Positions 61,711 through 64,000 of a stretch of 64,000 bases of DNA are shown in pieces. The stretch lies in assembly GCA_048264105.1 (NCBI GenBank), contig JBLXDJ010000002.1:707545-771544 (forward strand), written 5' to 3'. Numbering within the stretch: the stretch's first letter is position 1; the number at the start of each line of letters is the position of its first letter. Source of the DNA: Oceanospirillum sp048264105 (GTDB lineage: Bacteria > Pseudomonadota > Gammaproteobacteria > Pseudomonadales > Halomonadaceae). Made by a program: the position numbers and the translations under genes. A model generated the notes under the pieces. The model was given only the letters and a program-made list of their open reading frames with translations. It was not told the DNA's origin and did not search any database.

Positions 61711-63363
61711 TTACATGTTCGGATAGTTAGGACCACCCGCACCTTCCGGCGTTACCCAGGTGATGTTCTGGGATGGGTCTTTAATATCACAGGTTTTACA
61801 GTGTACGCAGTTCTGTGAGTTGATCTGGAAACGGTCAGCGCCGGTTTCCTCATCTTTCACTACTTCGTAAACACCCGCTGGGCAGAAGCGCTGCGCAGGC
61901 TCGGCCCACTTCGGCAGGTTAACCTGCAGCGGGATAGTTTCATCCTTCAGCTTCAGGTGACAAGGCTGATCTTCTTCATGGTTGGTGTTCGACAGGAACA
62001 CAGAAGACAGTTTGTCGAAGCTCAGTACGCCATCCGGTTTCGGATATTCAATCGGCTGTACTTCAGATGCTGGTTTCAGCATGGCGTAATCTTCATGAGT
62101 GTCATGCAGCGTTACAGGAATGCTGAACAGGTTCTGATCGATAAAGTTAAACGCACCGCCCAGCATAGGACCAAACTTATGCATTGCAGGGCCGAAGTTA
62201 CGGGTCGCGTACAGCTCTTTAAAGGCCCAGGACTGTTCCCATGCTGTAGTGAATGCGGTCAGTTCCTGACCACCTTCGTCGCCTGCTTTCACCGCTTCGA
62301 AAATAGTTTCGGCAGCAATCATGCCGGACTTCATTGCGGTGTGCGTGCCTTTAATTTTGGAGAAGTTCAGCGTACCGGCATCACAACCCACCAGAATACC
62401 ACCCGGGAAGGTCATCTTAGGCAGACAGTTGTAGCCACCTTTTGTGATCGCACGGGCACCGTAAGAGACGCGTTTGCCACCTTCCAGATGCTGTTTCAGC
62501 TCCGGGTGGTGCTTCATACGCTGGAACTCGTCAAACGGGCTAAGCATCGGGTTGTCGTAGTTCAGGTCAGTAATCAGACCGACAACCACCTGGTTGTTCT
62601 CGGCGTGATACAGGAAGAAACCACCGCTGGCGCCATTTTCGCTCAGTGGCCAGCCGGAACCGTGTACCACAAGACCTGGCTGATGTTTTGCCGGATCGAT
62701 ATCCCACAGCTCTTTAATACCGATGCCGTAGTGCTGAGGATCTTTGCCTTCATCCAGTTTGAACTGGCTGATCAGCTGTTTGCCCAGATGGCCACGGCTG
62801 CCTTCAGAGAAGATGGTGTACTTGGCGCGCAGTTCCATACCCGGCATATACATGCCCGGCTTTTCGCTGCCATCTTCTGCAACACCCATATCACCGGTAA
62901 TAACACCTTTAACCACGCCATCTTCAATCAGAGGCTCGGCGGCAGCAAAGCCCGGGAAGATCTCAACGCCCATCTCTTCAGCCTGAGTCGCCAGCCAGCG
63001 GCAGACGTTACCCAGAGAGGCGATGTAGTTGCCGTCATTGTGCATATTTTTAGGCACAATAGCGTTCGGGAAAGTCTTGGCGTTGTTGCTGTCTTTCAGC
63101 ATCACAACCTGATCTTTGGTCACGGCCGTCAGCAGAGGAGCTTCTTTCTCTTTCCAGTCAGGGATCAGCTCGTTTAAAGCCGTTGGTTCGATAACCGCAC
63201 CGGACAGAATGTGGGCACCTACTTCAGAGCCTTTTTCTACCACGCAAACCGTCAGTTCCTGGCTGGCATCATTCGCCTGTTGCATCAGACGAATTGCGGC
63301 CGAAAGTCCCGCAGGACCTGCACCAACGATTACAACGTCGAACTCCATCGCTTCTCTTTCCAC
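61711..63363 (-). CDS. etfD: Electron-transfer flavoprotein:ubiquinone oxidoreductase
   Basis: ETF-QO takes electrons from reduced ETF, from acyl-CoA and other dehydrogenases, to ubiquinone at the membrane. The 550 residues have the FAD motif DVVIVGAGPAGLSAAIRL at the N-terminus, GSEVGAHILSGAV, and a C-terminal ferredoxin-like 4Fe-4S domain with Cys494, Cys519, Cys522 and Cys525. GTG 63363 has GAGGAG six bases before it and gives MEREAMEFDVV, matching the Pseudomonas start; ATG 63348 is weaker. It is divergent from etfB, with a PsrA-like palindrome inside its promoter. Confidence 0.96.
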   Translation of the reverse strand: MEREAMEFDVVIVGAGPAGLSAAIRLMQQANDASQELTVCVVEKGSEVGAHILSGAVIEPTALNELIPDWKEKEAPLLTAVTKDQVVMLKDSNNAKTFPNAIVPKNMHNDGNYIASLGNVCRWLATQAEEMGVEIFPGFAAAEPLIEDGVVKGVITGDMGVAEDGSEKPGMYMPGMELRAKYTIFSEGSRGHLGKQLISQFKLDEGKDPQHYGIGIKELWDIDPAKHQPGLVVHGSGWPLSENGASGGFFLYHAENNQVVVGLITDLNYDNPMLSPFDEFQRMKHHPELKQHLEGGKRVSYGARAITKGGYNCLPKMTFPGGILVGCDAGTLNFSKIKGTHTAMKSGMIAAETIFEAVKAGDEGGQELTAFTTAWEQSWAFKELYATRNFGPAMHKFGPMLGGAFNFIDQNLFSIPVTLHDTHEDYAMLKPASEVQPIEYPKPDGVLSFDKLSSVFLSNTNHEEDQPCHLKLKDETIPLQVNLPKWAEPAQRFCPAGVYEVVKDEETGADRFQINSQNCVHCKTCDIKDPSQNITWVTPEGAGGPNYPNM

Positions 63364-63454
63364 GATACACTCCTCAAACAGCGTAGTGCGCCTTAGCTTC
63401 TGTTAAATGTGTACAGAAAACTCTGTAAGACGCATGTAATTATTTTATGGTCTC

Positions 63455-63483
63455 ATTTAAAACGGACGTTTGCTTCTGGTCAA
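63455..63483 (-). promoter_or_regulatory. Candidate etfD promoter with PsrA-like operator in the spacer
   Basis: On the minus strand TTGACC (63483-63478) and TTAAAT (63460-63455) are separated by 17 bp. The palindrome AAACGGACGTTT (63460-63471 on plus) lies within the spacer and touches the -10. It fits the AAAC-N4-GTTT core of the fatty-acid-responsive repressor PsrA. Binding there would block RNA polymerase. Confidence 0.6.
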
Positions 63484-63629
63484 CCCTTATTTTAACTCAG
63501 GGCAAGTCTCAGGCTGATTACAGGACATCCGGGCGAGACAGAAAAAACAGCAGATAAATTAAACTGAGCGTTTAATGCGGTGCAGCAAGTATAGCGGCTA
63601 AATTGTGACCAGTCAGTTTAGAAAGGAAT

Positions 63630-63658
63630 TTGACCTAAACACAAAAAATAGTCATTAT
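63630..63658 (+). promoter_or_regulatory. Candidate etfB promoter
   Basis: TTGACC (63630-63635) and CATTAT (63653-63658) are separated by 17 bp. Transcription would begin near 63665, just before the second PsrA-like palindrome. Confidence 0.5.
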
Positions 63659-63674
63659 GAGATTACGAGTGCAG

Positions 63675-63688
63675 CAAACGCTCGTTTG
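63675..63688. promoter_or_regulatory. PsrA-like operator before etfB
   Basis: CAAACG-CT-CGTTTG is a perfect 14-bp palindrome fitting the PsrA consensus (G/C)AAAC-N2-4-GTTT(G/C). It lies about 10-23 bp downstream of the predicted etfB transcription start, a position suited to repression. Confidence 0.6.
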
Positions 63689-63838
63689 AAACGAATTCCG
63701 GTAGTTCAGGCGGAAGATGCAACCCCTAAGCGATACCGCCTGATGTACTACCCAAGATGCGGCAGGTTTTTCTAATTAAAATAAGATGGCCTGCCAGTTG
63801 AAGCTCGTCACGTTACAGTTATCAAGAACGAGGAATCT

Positions 63839-64000
63839 ATGAAGGTATTAGTTGCTGTCAAACGAGTCATTGACTACAACGTCAAAATTCGTGTTAAAGC
63901 GGACAACTCTGACGTTGATCTGACCAATGTGAAAATGGCGATGAATCCATTCTGCGAAATCGCAGTGGAAGAAGCGGTTCGTCTGAAAGAGAAAGGTATC
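63839..64000 (+). CDS. etfB: Electron-transfer flavoprotein beta subunit (3' partial)
   Basis: The first 54 residues of EtfB, cut by the window edge. MKVLVAVKRVIDYNVKIRV and MNPFCEIAVEEAVRLKEKG are highly typical. EtfAB carries electrons from many dehydrogenases to the ETF-QO encoded divergently. GAGG lies five bases before the ATG. etfA is expected just beyond the window. Confidence 0.95.
   Translation, partial: MKVLVAVKRVIDYNVKIRVKADNSDVDLTNVKMAMNPFCEIAVEEAVRLKEKGI

Larger units (their letters stand above)
63364..63838. other. etfD-etfB divergent control region
   Basis: 475 bp without a gene, holding both promoters and two PsrA-like palindromes listed separately. A further TTAAAC-N5-GTTTAA repeat (63559-63575) and GTTTAG/CTAAAC arms (63616-63640) lie between them. 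Confidence 0.6.

Noticed and set aside
61957..63177. 406-codon plus-strand open frame opposite the ETF-QO gene
   Set aside because: Entirely antisense to etfD, which has complete motifs; the translation is low-complexity and unrecognisable.

Overview
The window is a gene-dense, roughly 50% GC piece of a gammaproteobacterial chromosome. Na+-NQR, the soluble transhydrogenase, an MvaT-type silencer, a PilZ-type pilus protein and a gene order close to what I remember for Pseudomonas aeruginosa between its etf genes and its nqr operon all point to the Pseudomonadales/Oceanospirillales side. The sodium pump and lineage-specific insertions suggest a marine Oceanospirillaceae-like organism. This placement is inference; no rRNA gene is present. 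I saw no tRNA, CRISPR array, insertion sequence or prophage.

Layout. 1-1278 is the 3' end of a long-type GAPDH. 1703-9037 is nqrABCDEF-apbE-nqrM, the complete sodium-pumping NADH:quinone reductase with its flavin transferase and iron-site maturation factor. 9290-10684 is sthA. 10783-15081 is an accessory cluster: a GNAT/C39-peptidase fusion and an M14-like metallohydrolase, divergent from a RimK-family ATP-grasp ligase. This is the best candidate for a poorly described system. 15200-17209 holds a LEA-type lipoprotein and a GAF-GGDEF cyclase. 17210-17506 is a recombination scar with a REP-like hairpin pair and a detached copy of the aguB 3' end. 17507-19509 is aguBA (agmatine to putrescine).

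19887-32714 is mostly envelope biogenesis: a LolC/LolE-type permease with lolD, pldA, a DUF2062 protein, comEC, exbBD, msbA, lpxK, a Trm112-like protein, kdsB, a low-molecular-weight phosphatase and murB. A small orphan coiled-coil gene follows, then rne facing rluC across a 673-bp leader region, then a HAD phosphatase, an S49 peptidase and yceF. 40914-50654 is the yceD-rpmF-plsX-fabD-fabG-acpP-fabF-pabC-mltG-tmk-holB-pilZ block, without fabH. 50790-61557 is mixed: tatD, a YiiX-like papain-fold protein, a small unknown, TetR plus radical SAM, an MvaT-like silencer, DUF1285, a UvrD-like helicase, acpH and a CHASE4 histidine kinase. The window closes with ETF:ubiquinone oxidoreductase divergent from etfB. 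Both genes have a PsrA-like palindrome at a candidate promoter.

Several genes begin with GTG or TTG, and many starts were moved inward from the longest reading frame because of a Shine-Dalgarno sequence, a lipobox or family length. These choices are noted per gene.
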